This document shows positions 14,206 to 24,946 of a stretch of 64,000 nucleotides of DNA, piece by piece. The translations under genes and the position numbers were made by a program. Position 1 is the stretch's first letter. Each line of letters begins with the position of its first letter. The notes beneath the pieces were generated by a model that had not been told where the DNA came from, searched no databases, and worked only from the letters and a program-made list of their open reading frames with translations. This stretch comes from Trigonopsis variabilis (lineage: Eukaryota; Ascomycota; Trigonopsidomycetes; Trigonopsidales; Trigonopsidaceae), in NCBI GenBank assembly GCA_003707065.3, contig PPXM03000009.1:124001-188000 (forward strand), given 5' to 3'.

Positions 14206-14678
14206 CTAGTCAGAGAAAGAAGACAAGAGAACGTTGCGTTCCTCAGAGTCCTCACCCCAGTCCTTAACGACGACGCAGGAGCATCCAACAACCTTTCGAG
14301 CCTCACCGCTTCGGTCAAGCTTGCAAAGACCGGCCCATTCGCCCAAAAGTTTGGCATCAGCGACCTTGATCAAAGGAACCTTCTCGTTACCAGAGTTGCA
14401 CAAGGCCTCGATGAGTTGGACGTATTGAGTCTCAGTGCAGGATTCGCAAAGGACGCAAAGCTGGGCAGTACCAGCAGAAAGGGCCTTGGTGGCTTCACGG
14501 AGACCACGGGCAAGACCGTCATTGATCAAAGCCCGACGAAGGACACCCTTGAGAGCATCTTCCTGGGAAATGCCTCCGGCAGGAGCAGCATCAGCAACAA
14601 CCTCGACTTCCTCTCCAGCATAAACTTCTTCGTTATCAGACTGCTGTCAGCATCTTGTCGACTTCAGTATCTTACCAT
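14206..14678 (-). CDS. RPS12: 40S ribosomal protein S12 (eS12)
   Basis: Exon 1 is only the ATG (14676-14678). A 35-nt intron (14641-14675) follows, then exon 2 (14206-14640). The product of 145 residues, [16 protein letters not shown]..., has the L7Ae-like eS12 core. This includes [54 protein letters not shown] and the end [16 protein letters not shown]. Yeast Rps12 has nearly the same length. It sits in the beak of the small ribosomal subunit. An intron right after the start codon is common in fungal ribosomal protein genes. The promoter has a HomolD-like box. Confidence 0.97.
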
Positions 14679-14749
14679 TTTATTTATGACTTCTTCGCTC
14701 TTATGAACTCAGTAAGGTGTTGCGTCGTCGTGGTGGCTGTTTGTTACGA

Positions 14750-14759
14750 CAGTCACGTG
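14750..14759 (+). promoter_or_regulatory. HomolD-like box and E-box upstream of RPS12
   Basis: CAGTCACG (14750-14757) overlaps CACGTG (14754-14759), 72 bp upstream of the RPS12 ATG on the other strand. CAGTCACA is the HomolD core-promoter element of ribosomal protein genes in Schizosaccharomyces and related fungi. The match is seven of eight bases. The rest of 14679-14981 holds nothing else I can name. Confidence 0.45.
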
Positions 14760-14981
14760 TAGCAGTCCTTTCTGGCCGGCTCGGTAACCCTGAGTCAACG
14801 GTGGGACCTGTGAACGCTACAAACTGTTACTGATCACGAATGTGAGCTCCGCTTGGGGCATTGGAGATGAATCATGGATATGGTACCGGTACTCTACAAT
14901 AAAATAGCTCTATAGGTTATAGTTATTATTGTAGCAGATAGGAAAAACATGTGATAACCCGAAATTCTATCTTCCAAGCGT

Positions 14982-15767
14982 CTATTTTTCGGATTTGAAA
15001 TGCACAGACAAGCCTTGTTCGCCAGGAAGAATATCTTGACGAAGAGTAAGATTAGGCATATCATAATCACCGTGATTTTGGCACCGGAAAGGAATTGGCT
15101 CATCTGTGAAGAAATTCCTTAGCCGCTGACGATAGATTTGGGATTCCTTCTCAAATCTGGCTTCGTCGGTATGATCTTGATCATAGAAAAGGATTGGAGG
15201 CAGGACCTCGAATCCGCCATAGAACAAGATCCCATGGTTGATGGGGAAAAGCAACTCCTTTTCATATCCGTTAATACCTCTTGCGCTGAATTCGCCCGGA
15301 TCGCCTCCTATAGTGATAGATAGAACGGCTCGTTTACCGGCAAAAGTGCCTTCTCCATATTTATCAGACGGATGTGTCGGAGTGTAAGGGCCAACCCCAT
15401 AACCAAACCCACTAGTGAATACCCGGTCAACCCATCCTTTAAGTATTGCGGGCATATAAAACCACCATAGAGGAAATTGTAAGATCAAGGCGTCTGCCCA
15501 AATCAGCTTATCCTGTTCTTTCTTTATGTCTGCCGGAATATGGTGGTGACGAGCCGAAACCTTCGAAGCGTGGGTCACTTTCAATCGTTCGCCTGGTGCT
15601 AGGTCCTGAAAGTCGTCACGATCAATTGTTGGCTTCCATTTCATCGCGTACAGATCAGAGACCTGGACCTCATGGCCCAGTTTCGTCAATTCGTCAATGG
15701 CCACATCTCGAAGAGACGCGTTGAGAGATTTCTCCTCCGGATGCGCAAACACAATCAAAAACTTCAT
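14982..15767 (-). CDS. NQO1-like NAD(P)H:quinone reductase, copy 1
   Basis: A single exon of 261 residues with a flavodoxin-like fold. It starts MKFLIVFAHPEEKSLNASL (FAD phosphate loop). The centre reads LQFPLWWFYMPAILKGWVDRVF (~105-125), then AGKRAVLSITIGG and the C-terminal INHGILFYGGFEVLPP and GEQGLSVHF. The C-terminal extension is of the DT-diaphorase (NQO1/NQO2) type rather than the short bacterial modulator-of-drug-activity type. The likely reaction is two-electron reduction of quinones in the cytosol, which protects against oxidative stress. It is the downstream member of a tandem pair; copy 2 is about 80% similar by eye. A Yap1-type site lies 52 bp upstream. Confidence 0.85.
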   Translation of the reverse strand: MKFLIVFAHPEEKSLNASLRDVAIDELTKLGHEVQVSDLYAMKWKPTIDRDDFQDLAPGERLKVTHASKVSARHHHIPADIKKEQDKLIWADALILQFPLWWFYMPAILKGWVDRVFTSGFGYGVGPYTPTHPSDKYGEGTFAGKRAVLSITIGGDPGEFSARGINGYEKELLFPINHGILFYGGFEVLPPILFYDQDHTDEARFEKESQIYRQRLRNFFTDEPIPFRCQNHGDYDMPNLTLRQDILPGEQGLSVHFKSEK

Positions 15768-15818
15768 GTCACGAATATCGAAGGCGCTTGCAAAGATATT
15801 TGAAGTCGATTTCCATGC

Positions 15819-15825
15819 TTACTAA
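15819..15825 (+). promoter_or_regulatory. Yap1/Pap1-type element upstream of quinone reductase copy 1
   Basis: TTACTAA at 15819-15825 (TTAGTAA in the gene's direction), 52 bp before the start codon. TTACTAA/TTAGTAA is the recognition sequence of the oxidative-stress bZIP factors Yap1 and Pap1. Confidence 0.55.
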
Positions 15826-16875
15826 TGGCGAGGCGGTATCGCATCTTAAGACATGATGCCACATTAGGATGGTCCAAACAGCCGTGATTGATAACGAGAG
15901 TATTTCTAAGCTGAAAATTATCACTCGTCATTGGCTGCCCTTCAACATTCGTCGACAGTCTAAAGTCTTATCTCTCCTTTGATGGGAAAGACGATACACC
16001 GGCTTATCGATATCGGCACGATAAATAAAAAATAAAAAAGTCAGGATATTTACAATCTAGGCTGATTCATTGCCGTCGAGCAATTTATCCTTTCAGCTGC
16101 TAGACTCAGCTGCCCATTGAAACCTATGAAGAGGCTATCTTTGATCACGTAAATAACAACAGCATTGAACTTGTAACCACTCCAGTTAGTCTTAAACAAA
16201 AGCCTTAAATTTGTTCTTGAAATAATATCACGTCATTCGCTTATGTAGACCTAGGAGATCTCTGCCATTGCATTCACTGTGTTCACCAATAATGGAAGAG
16301 ACATAGTTTCTAGACAGTCTCACGTGAAGAATATAACGATAATAATTGTCTATATTGTGCGTGTATCCGTTGAGTTTTCAATCTAATCGTTGCTGGAATA
16401 TTTCGATCAACTTCGACGTTATTACTGTATCCAGCATGTTGGCTGTGCTTGCGCTTCTCGTTAAGTATTCAGGGAGTCAATTCGAGTTCATTCGAGACAC
16501 ATTGGAACATTTACCCCGACATTGTTTAGCATTATACCGCGAGTAAATTGTTATTCGCGACTCTCCGGCGTTCTCTGCCTTCCTGCATCGTCGAAAGCTG
16601 ACGCGTGAACTGATGCTTAGGACTTACGACCCTAGTACGAGACGAGAGCGACGACAACATTATACCAGTCACTTTCACTGATACCAACTTGTGTCTGCTG
16701 CACATAGGTATATTGATGTGATTTCGGGAATATACTGCTGTTTCTTTCTTCATTAACCCCAGCTACTTTCTTCATTCGATGAAGATGATACTCTACTGGT
16801 TAAATAACTCGGTTTATATTTTTTATATCGTGACAGATAGCACATAATAAGACGTCTCGATCAATCTTTAACTGT
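15826..16875. other. Spacer between the tandem quinone reductases
   Basis: About 1.05 kb without a supported gene. It holds the promoter of copy 1 and the 3' region of copy 2. Short frames at 16346-16546 (+) and 16532-16753 (-) have no recognisable features. I see no remnant of a third copy. Confidence 0.4.
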
Positions 16876-17661
16876 CTATTTTTCGGTTTTGAAGTGCACA
16901 GACAAGCCTTGTTCGCCAGGGAGAATATCTTCACGAAGGGTAAGATCAGGCATATCATAGTCACCGCGGTTTTGGAACCGGAAAGGAATTGGCTTATCAG
17001 TGAAGAAGTCCTTGAGCCGTTGGCGATAGATTTGAGCTTCTTTCTCAAATCCGCGTTCGTCAAGGCTGTCTTGTTCATAGAAAAGAAGAGAAGGAAGGAC
17101 TTGATACCCAAAGTAAAACAAGATGCCATGACTGATTGGGAATAACAGTTCCTTTTCATAACCATTGATTCCTCTCGGGCTGAACTCACTGGCACTACAC
17201 CCTATTGTAATCGAGAGAAGGGCTCGTTTTCCAGCCAACATCCCTTCTCCATACTTATCAAAAGGATGGGTTGGAGTATAAGGGCCGACTGCATATCCAA
17301 ACCCGCTGGTGAACACCCGGTCGACCCATCCTTTAAGGATTGCAGGCATATGAAACCACCAAAGAGGAAATTGCAAGATTAAAGCATCTGCCCAGATCAG
17401 TTTCTCTTGTTCTTTTTTGATCTCCTCTGGAATGTGATTATCACGAAAGGCGGCTTCCGAAGCGGCCATTATCTTCAACCGTTCCCCTGGAACCAAATCC
17501 GGAAAGTCCTCGCGATCAATTATCGATTTCCATTTCATGGCATACAAATCAGACACCTGAACCTCGTGTCCCAACCTTCTCAGCTCGTCCACAGCCACAT
17601 CTCTCAAAGATGCATTAAGAGATCTCTCTTCCGGGTGAGCAAATACTATCAAGAATTTCAT
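16876..17661 (-). CDS. NQO1-like NAD(P)H:quinone reductase, copy 2
   Basis: A single exon of 261 residues, the same length as copy 1 and colinear with it. Motifs are MKFLIVFAHPEERSLNASL, LQFPLWWFHMPAILKGWVDR, AGKRALLSITIG and GEQGLSVHFKTEK. Differences lie in surface segments, for instance MAASEAAFRDNHIPEEIKK against THASKVSARHHHIPADIKK in copy 1. The active-site region is kept in both, so both are probably working enzymes. The pair arose by tandem duplication. A Yap1-type site lies 50 bp upstream, almost the same place as in copy 1. Confidence 0.85.
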   Translation of the reverse strand: MKFLIVFAHPEERSLNASLRDVAVDELRRLGHEVQVSDLYAMKWKSIIDREDFPDLVPGERLKIMAASEAAFRDNHIPEEIKKEQEKLIWADALILQFPLWWFHMPAILKGWVDRVFTSGFGYAVGPYTPTHPFDKYGEGMLAGKRALLSITIGCSASEFSPRGINGYEKELLFPISHGILFYFGYQVLPSLLFYEQDSLDERGFEKEAQIYRQRLKDFFTDKPIPFRFQNRGDYDMPDLTLREDILPGEQGLSVHFKTEK

Positions 17662-18278
17662 AGGAGGGAAACAAGCACGCTACGAAGCCTTTTCGAAGTT
17701 GGTTATGTCCTTAGTAAACTGCCGTGACAGTATCACACGCTTGACCCGTAAGGCCACTTTCATCGAATCTGAAGCAGCTCGTGACTGGTAGTGACGACCA
17801 ATACGCCTCTCTCTAAATCCGGGCAAGTTCTCAGCTTTAATTGGTTACCACTCCATGACCATCAAGCAAAGTGACTGGTCTTGGAACTTGTGTCCCAAAG
17901 TATATTTATCCGTAATAAGCGGGGCTAGACCTGGACCGTTTGGAGTTGTAGTGATGTCTATGGCGCAAACAGTAGAAAGAGGATCAGCCTTACGCTGAGG
18001 GGACAGAGCTAACGCCAGGGAAGAGATGGATGATCCTCTTTTAGGCAAGCAAACGTTGTCGATAAGGTCAAGCAAGCCATTCCTCTCCAAGAATCAATGT
18101 AAAATGGTGGACCACATTCAATATATGATTCTTGATCTACAGGCAAACATGCTAGAACACAGTCGTACGCTTCACTGTTTCCGAAGTATCCATTGTCTGA
18201 GACACATCGCTACTCAAACACAGCAACTGTCAAAACAAAAACACAGCCACACGTGACAGTATATATCGCAACGACGGA
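17662..18278. promoter_or_regulatory. Divergent promoter between quinone reductase copy 2 and the GH125 gene
   Basis: 617 bp. TTAGTAA at 17711-17717 lies 50 bp upstream of the quinone reductase start, a Yap1/Pap1-type site. An open frame at 17845-18090 (-) has no recognisable features. TATATATC precedes the GH125 ATG by about 20 bp. Nothing else is supported. Confidence 0.5.
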
Positions 18279-20088
18279 ATGTTGTGCGGATATCCAATCC
18301 ACCGTTACCACTGGGGGTATCTGGATCTGGTCGACTTTGTTACTCTCCCAATCGCCTGGGCTCCCATGCTTGTGTTTCTCATTCTTCTTCCGCTTGTTTA
18401 TTCAGCGAGCCATCTTCAATTTGTCGGCGATGTTTTGAAACCTCTTATCCAAGAATGTCCAGATTATACGAGCTATTCTAAACGGCCTCACGGGCCGTAC
18501 AGTAAAGGTAAGCATGCAGCGAGGAGGAGTGTCGATTGGACTGCAAACTAAGCCATAGGAAAATTACACATTCCTTACATGCGGCCGATTGAACAATGTC
18601 GAACATTTAAATCCCCAGCTATTGAGCAGGTGATTCAAGACGTGACCAGTCGAATCAAAGATCCAGATCTGGCTCGATTATTCGAAAATTGCTTCCCTAA
18701 TACTTTGGACACAACGATAAAGTGGCACTCTAAAGGCAAGGATCCAAAGACTTTTGTAGTTACTGGCGATATGTAGGTCACGGACCAAGCAGGGGGAATA
18801 CTAACTATAGAAACGCCGAGTGGTTGCGAGATTCTACTCACCAATTAAGCAACTACCATACGTTAGCAAAGAAAGACCCTTATTTGGATACTTTGTTGCT
18901 TGGTGCCATCAACCTCCAGGCTCAGTATGTCAGGCGATCTCCCTACTGTAACGCCTTTCAGCCTCCGATTGAAAGCCATTTGCGTCTTAGTTACAATAAT
19001 TTCGATGATAGAGTTCATCCCAACTATCACCCCTCCTACGTCTTTGAATGTAAATATGAGCTGGACTCCCTGGCCTCTTTTCTGGACCTATCGGCGAGCT
19101 ACTATGAAAGCACGGGTGATTTGCAATTCGCAACTCAATCCTGGCTCACTGCGTTTCAGTCAATCTGGAAGCTTATTCAGGAACAGGCGCTTACTACTTA
19201 TGATCCTGTCACAGGACGGGAACGAAGGCAATTCTATACTTTCCAGCGTTTCACTGATATTGGGGTATGTCATTTAGTACTGAAGAGTATCTAGCTAACT
19301 GTCCTAGTCGGAAACTTTACCTCTACGCGGTGCTGGCAACCCTACTAATGTTAATACAAGTCTCATCCGATCAGCCTTCAGGCCATCCGATGATGCCACC
19401 ATTCTTCAGTTTTTCATTCCGGCTAATGCTTATATGGCCGTGCAATTACAACGAATTGCCAAAGTCTTTGAAGCTAAAGGAATGACTTCGGTTGCCGAGC
19501 AAGTACAGACGCGGGGAGAAGAACTGCAGCAGGCTGTCTGGGAGCATGGCACTTATGAACATAAAGTGTTTGGAAAAGTGTTTGCATATGAAGTTGACGG
19601 CTACGGAGGAATAATCAACATGGACGATGCAAACCTTCCTTCACTTTTATCTTTACCCCTCCTTGGCTTCTGTTCCAGCCAAGACCCCGTTTACCTCAAT
19701 ACTAGACAGATGCTCTTGTCCAAAGAAGGAAACCCTTACTATCTCCAAGGACCTGCATTTGCCGGCATTGGAGGACCCCACATTAGCACAAGGCACGCGT
19801 GGCCAATGAGTCTTTTGACCGCGATCCGAACATCAGACGATGACAGAGAGATTATGCACTTGCTCGATATGGTCACCGACGTCTCATCTTCTCTCGGCTT
19901 GATGCACGAGTCAGTCAATGTCGCTCAGAGCGCAGACTACACAAGAAGTAAGTATTAACATGAGAAGGATGCGCTGACCCCTAGGCTGGTTTTCTTGGTG
20001 TAACAGTGAATTCGCAAAGACAATCCTAGACCTTGCCACGCGGAAGCCTCATCTGATCCTCTCTAGTGCGGAGCCCTACCGGATGTGA
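18279..20088 (+). CDS. Membrane-anchored GH125 alpha-mannosidase
   Basis: Five exons: 18279-18507, 18559-18772, 18811-19264, 19308-19947 and 19985-20088. Introns are 51, 38, 43 and 37 nt, and the product has 546 residues. The N-terminus has a hydrophobic segment (~20-45, LPIAWAPMLVFLILLPLVYS), a likely type II anchor. The catalytic part starts RPIEQCRTFKSPAIEQ and contains FVVTGDINAEWLRDST, GRERRQFYTFQRFTDIGSET, YLQGPAFAGIGGPHISTRHAW and YTRSWFSWCNSEFAKTI. These are hallmarks of glycoside hydrolase family 125 (formerly DUF1237), metal-independent exo-alpha-1,6-mannosidases. Golgi or cell-surface glycan trimming is the likely role. Each splice restores these motifs. Confidence 0.88.
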
Positions 20089-20158
20089 GGATCGAACACG
20101 CGGAGAATCTTGCAGATCGCGCATGGCTGCTAACTTTTGAGCCCGGATACCTACCCGA

Positions 20159-21356
20159 CTATGATTTCTTTTTGAAGAAGCCCATAATGCTGGCTTGATT
20201 TTTTGGTGGTTTTTTGGTTTTGGATTTGTTAGCTGGGGACTTTGAAGGTTGAGCTGCCGGTGAAAGGCGTGCCTCTTTTTGAGCTGGAGGCTTTTCTTCC
20301 TCGTCCGACACCTCTTCCCATACTTCTTCGTTCTTAGTCACAAGATAGCCTTGATCGTCGACACTCGTAACCGGCTTGAGCACCTTACGTCGGCGTTTGC
20401 CTTTGACGGTTTCCTCTGGGGCTGATTCCGCAGCACTTGGCTCGCGGGACTCGGGTGACGGAGAGCGTTCCCATTCAATATCTTCTTTCTCGCCGTCCGA
20501 ATTGTCTTTCGATTCATGGGCAGAGTCTTTGGCGGGAATATCCTCATCAAACAAGGTGGATAATTTATCTGTCGAGGCGTCTTTCATTTCAACGTCTTGG
20601 TCATTTCCAGCATTTTCATCCTCTTCCTCTTCTTCCTCATCGAATTCTTCTGGTATTGTCGTCTGTTTTCTCCCTTTGACTTTTGCTATGCCTTTGATTG
20701 AAGCATCTGTAGGCGTTAGAGGACTAGGCTTGGGAGGATTCTTCGTTCTAGCCTGAAGGGCAGCCGCCGCAGCTTTTTCTAACTTGGTCTCTTTTTGTTG
20801 CTCTGTGATGATTTCCTGCATTGAATAAGACGAAGGAGTAATTGATTGAGGGAAATGAGTGTTTATTATCGTGCATGGAGTGAGATCGGTGGGAGAGTGG
20901 TTGACTGAGTTGGATAGAAAAGACCAGTTAGAGACTTTGGTTGGCTGTAGAGAATAAATCTCCTTCCACAGTACTGTAGCGAACCGTTTGGATGTATCTA
21001 TGTATTAAAAGAGAACGATATAGATGGCATACCTTCGACCTGGTCATCGTTGCAGAGACAGACACTCATGCCGAGAAGATCACTGTCATGATTGGCTTCA
21101 GTATAGCCGCCAATGACAAAGGTAGCATGGATATCATGACCTTGGGAGGTCAGTTTCGTGTAGACGTCACTAAGAGATCTGGCCATCAGACGTTGTTCTG
21201 CAGATAGGCTCACCTTCGCGCTTCACTGAGAGAGATTTTTTTGGTTCGAGTGAGCTCACGAGCAATGATCTGGGATTAGAGCGAAGGTTGTCTCATGATA
21301 CATACCGTTTCTTGGTCATCCAAGACTTTGGCGACGAGAAATTGCTCAAGATCCAT
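20159..21356 (-). CDS. CDC27: DNA polymerase delta subunit 3 (Cdc27/Pol32)
   Basis: Four exons: 21306-21356, 21214-21269, 21033-21178 and 20159-20997. Introns are 36, 35 and 35 nt, and the product has 363 residues (S. pombe Cdc27 has 372). The N-terminal winged-helix part reads MDLEQFLVAKVLDDQET and ISLSEARRSLSDVYTKL. A long acidic, disordered centre follows. The end has KRRRKVLKPV, DQGYLVTKNEEVWEEVSDEE and a PCNA-binding PIP box, QASIMGFFKKKS. It links Pol delta to PCNA and Pol alpha. The second intron is chosen over an implausible 16-nt alternative because both the 35-nt size and the frame fit. An MCB box lies just upstream. Confidence 0.9.
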
Positions 21357-21366
21357 AGTTAACAGG

Positions 21367-21372
21367 ACGCGT
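21367..21372. promoter_or_regulatory. MCB element (ACGCGT) before CDC27/POL32
   Basis: ACGCGT lies 11 bp before the start codon of the Pol delta subunit gene. In yeasts MBF uses this site to switch on replication genes at G1/S. The close position may put it inside the transcribed leader. Confidence 0.4.
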
Positions 21373-21586
21373 CGAGGTGTGAGTGTGGAGCGTCACCGTT
21401 GCCTACGGGAGCCCAACCAGGCATATCGAAAGGAGCCATCACACTGCAGCTTCCAGGACGATCTACACATAAAAGTGAAGATGTTTGTGTATTACAGGAT
21501 GCAGATGGATGTTTGTGTTATTTTTACGCCATTCCTCATAATACCGTAGCTATAATGACAAGTTTTGCATGCTCAATATTCCTTGA

Positions 21587-23005
21587 TCATTGTAGTCTTC
21601 CTCTCATCCATCCCCAAAATCGACTAGTCATACTCTTTGGTTGCTCTATAATTTTTTCGGTTTCATGGGTTTTTTTCCGCCGTCGGAGACTCAGGCTCCG
21701 TCTAATCTTGCCAGCAGCCGACTCCTTTGATTTGTCGGAGCTACTATCCTTAAGCGCACTGGTAGAGCGTGCAACGCTGATTGCACTAACATTTCTTGCA
21801 GGGTCATATCCATTCAAGCGTGGGCTTTCATCATCGCGGAATTCAGGTCCAGGCTCCCCAAAAGCAAAGCCCTGGTCTTTTGTTTCTTCGAAAAAGACCG
21901 GGCTATTATCCTGTCCAAAGACCGACTGTTTGCCATTCTCCATCTGCACATCCCCATCGGGCTCTTGAAGATCATTAGCCAGCGTTCTCGACATTGTTCT
22001 CGAATGAGAGCGGAAATGTCGATATGAATCTCCATCGAGACCCAATCCAATTGGGCCTTCTGTACTGTTGTTTCTTGAAACTCGCTGTTCGGTGCTCTGG
22101 CTGGGAGGTTCAAACTGTTCAGAAAGGTCTGGCGGTGTATCCTCTGGAGTAGGTAGGAGAGCCGAAGGGTCTTCTTCTTCGGGCTCCTCGATCAAAGCAG
22201 ACATTTTGCGTTTCATTCCACGAGAGCCAGCTCTAGCGGCAGCATACTTGGACCATTTTTCCCGTTGTTCCACAGTTGCTATTTCTGGCGCCGATTCAGA
22301 GCGACGATGAAAAGGAGCCCAGAAAGCCCGCTGGGATCCAAAAGGATCGTATTTCGTGCCATCACCAGATGCGTCGAAGCCTAGGGCTTCGTCGAGGTCG
22401 ATGAAAGCGGGGCAGTGTGGTGAGTCACTGTGAGGTGATTGCTCAAGAACGGTGGTTGGAACATAAGAAGAAGATTCAAAAATAGGAGTTGTCGTGATAG
22501 AAGGCTGGGATTTTTTGGATTTGCTCAATAGCCGGATGCCCGCAGTCCAGGACTTGACTTTCTTGTGACGATGAGGAGCCCCGGGAGAAGGGCTAGTCTG
22601 AGTAGCGGTAGAAACCATCGAAGGAGGAGGAGTATGAGCCTGGGGAATATATTCCAGGCAGGATGCAAAAGAAACTTTGGATTGGCGGTTTGGAGATAAA
22701 TTGAGACCATCTCTGGACGAGTCCAGCGACACCGGTGGCTCGGTGTGATCAAGGCTGGGAGACGGTAAATCCGGAGTCAATAGGACCGGAGGCTTCTCAT
22801 TATAATTTTGCTGGCTTGGTCCAAACACGTCCGAGTTATCTAAATCGACAGAAATGGCCGCCGACCGGCGATGGGTATGCTTTCTTGCCGGCGACCTCGG
22901 AGGAGGTAGAGGGCCATTCTGAGTCGAGAAAGACCCGTTTTCTTTCGGCGAGGGACTAGATGATGGTTTAGGAGGAAAAAGATAACGAGCGTTGGATTGC
23001 ATCAT
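21587..23005 (-). CDS. Proline/serine-rich protein of a fungal family
   Basis: A single exon of 472 residues, mostly disordered and rich in Pro, Ser and charged residues. It starts MMQSNARYLFPPKPSSSPSP. It has repeated basophilic kinase-type sites: HRRSAAIS (~47), FHRRSESAPE (~230) and RRSLSLRRRKK near the end. The closing motif SRFWGWMRGRLQ could form an amphipathic membrane-binding helix. The HRRSAAIS and HRRSESAPE motifs recur in fungal proteins annotated as cell wall proline-rich proteins. There is no signal peptide, so an intracellular phosphoprotein is more likely than a wall protein. The name is tentative. Confidence 0.65.
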   Translation of the reverse strand: MMQSNARYLFPPKPSSSPSPKENGSFSTQNGPLPPPRSPARKHTHRRSAAISVDLDNSDVFGPSQQNYNEKPPVLLTPDLPSPSLDHTEPPVSLDSSRDGLNLSPNRQSKVSFASCLEYIPQAHTPPPSMVSTATQTSPSPGAPHRHKKVKSWTAGIRLLSKSKKSQPSITTTPIFESSSYVPTTVLEQSPHSDSPHCPAFIDLDEALGFDASGDGTKYDPFGSQRAFWAPFHRRSESAPEIATVEQREKWSKYAAARAGSRGMKRKMSALIEEPEEEDPSALLPTPEDTPPDLSEQFEPPSQSTEQRVSRNNSTEGPIGLGLDGDSYRHFRSHSRTMSRTLANDLQEPDGDVQMENGKQSVFGQDNSPVFFEETKDQGFAFGEPGPEFRDDESPRLNGYDPARNVSAISVARSTSALKDSSSDKSKESAAGKIRRSLSLRRRKKTHETEKIIEQPKSMTSRFWGWMRGRLQ

Positions 23006-24946
23006 TAGCTCAGATGTCCGCCGACACCCACAACAGAGAGAGACAATAGAAGGAGAGACTTTGAATAAGAAAAAATAAAGGAGTGACAGGAGTTGACTTC
23101 AGTCGAACTGGAACTTTATTGGCTCTAGACCTTGTCCTCGCGCTCGGATGACGATGAGGTTCAAGTTTTTTTTAACCACGAGTGGAGGGACTAAAGGAGC
23201 CTTATCATCTAAGTCGTAATGGGACAACAAAGCCGGGTAAGAACAAAACACCCAAACCCAAAAGTCCAAACCCTCTCGTTCGATCGAGAGTAAAAGTAAA
23301 GATTGCAAGTGAAATACGACCGCTGCACAAACTTTTAAATGCAGTTTCCCGGATTGTCTTCGGTCTCGCCTGGACTTTGATTTTGATGCCTCTACAGACA
23401 CTTATGGCAGTCCCAGCTGGAATAAGCCAGGCTTGTTACGGCCCTAACCCAACTGGAGCGGCCAGTACGGCAGTACGGCGAGAAAAGGCCAAGAAGGACC
23501 CCCAATCCGAGGTGGAGTCCCGAGAAACGAAGTCCAATGTATACGCTGGCCTTACGAGTTAAGCGATGACTCGAGACAGACTCATTTCTTGGCTCTCCCA
23601 GGACAGGCCTGTGAGTGGTCAATAGAGACCGTTGGTCGGCTGATATACGAGGGGTATACCCAAAATACCCAAAATGGGCGTAGAATAAATTCAGACAGCG
23701 TAAAATGATGGCCGCCCTGGAGAATAACCATGATCGCCATGGGCAGTGGGCGAAACGATCCGATGATCGTCCAAAGTCGTTGATCACCCCTTGGTGTGAG
23801 ACCCCCTGGACACGCACAAGGGAATCGTCTAGACCTACATGTATCCAACGAGGATTGATATGGGCATTTGACAGTGACACTGAGGATTGTTGCCGTGAGG
23901 TCTAGAGCCCGCTCGTACGTTGAGATGAGGAGTCGCTACCGAGGTTCATGACAAAAATTTGAAGCAACGCGGAGAAAGATGTGATTACAAAGGAAAGGGC
24001 CCGCGCACGGCAAAATATGGTCATTTTCGGGCACCTTCATCCATTAAGGATGGCTCTTTTAGTAAATCGTATGAGACTGCTTTCGAGAACGTGTCCAGAA
24101 CGGGGTTGTGTCCGTCCAGGCACCAGAGACTGTCATGTAGTCGCCGGTTCAGCACTCCCGGTCTCATACCAGTCCTCGATTCATTTTAGGTCAACTTGCA
24201 TAGATTTGGAGCTAGATGGCTTAGTGTCGTATAATATAAACTGCGACTTTGCTTTAAGCAGCTCTTTTCAGGAAACTCCGTACGGTCACTGTGCTTTCTT
24301 CATCCGTAGCGCTTAACGTTGGTCACGAGACTACTAACGTTCAGTTAAAGTCGCTGGTTTTGAAAAATTGTTCTTTGTTCAATTGATCGATCGAGGACTA
24401 AAGTGTTGGAATGGCTTCTCTTTTCATTTATTCCACATATGTTCTATATCGAATTATCGATTAGATGACGGCGAGTCAGAAAAAAAAACATAAGTCACAA
24501 AGGTTGCCTGAACATACTCATAGTCTCTCGGTTTTAAATGGACCGAGTTGCTTTTGGTGACGAGGCAGTTACGAATATTCATTCATGATCACGGTCTGAT
24601 GTGTAATCTCTTGTCTTTTTTATGTCCTCTAAATCCACTCGTGTTGTCTCTTCAGTCGTCTCCAAAGTCCTCACTAGCGTCCTTGCTAGCGTCCCTTCTT
24701 TTGTACTCTTGTTCCCATCTGTGCCTTATTAAACCTTACTCCCTCTCTCAGTTAGATTCTACATGTAAAGCATTGTTCTTAGCCAGACATTATAATCAAA
24801 TCAAATTGTCACGTCGAATTTCTCCAAATTACCGTTACCGCGAGCACTCGTACCGCCTGTTTGTAGCACCGCGCGCGTAAACAGAGTCTTCCCATAGCAA
24901 CTCCATTCTTTTACTCTTAGCACTCCAGTGGTTTCTCTTGTTTGGT
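23006..24946. other. 1.9 kb stretch without a supported gene
   Basis: This region lies between the proline/serine-rich gene (reading left) and the homeobox gene (reading right). A frame at 23182-23562 (+) of 126 codons has one hydrophobic segment but only a GTG at its head and an in-frame stop just upstream; I do not call it. CCGGGTAAG at 23233-23241 is one base off the Reb1-like string. The last ~900 bp are presumably the promoter of the homeobox gene. Confidence 0.4.

Noticed and set aside
20070-20160. A tRNA-like stretch on the minus strand with a B-box-like GTGTTCGATCCT
   Set aside because: The acceptor arms do not pair, the T-stem has a mismatch and the region overlaps the GH125 stop codon. 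No box A at the right distance.
23182-23562. 126-codon plus frame with one hydrophobic segment
   Set aside because: No ATG near its head and an in-frame stop just upstream; no recognisable family. Recorded in the gap entry only.
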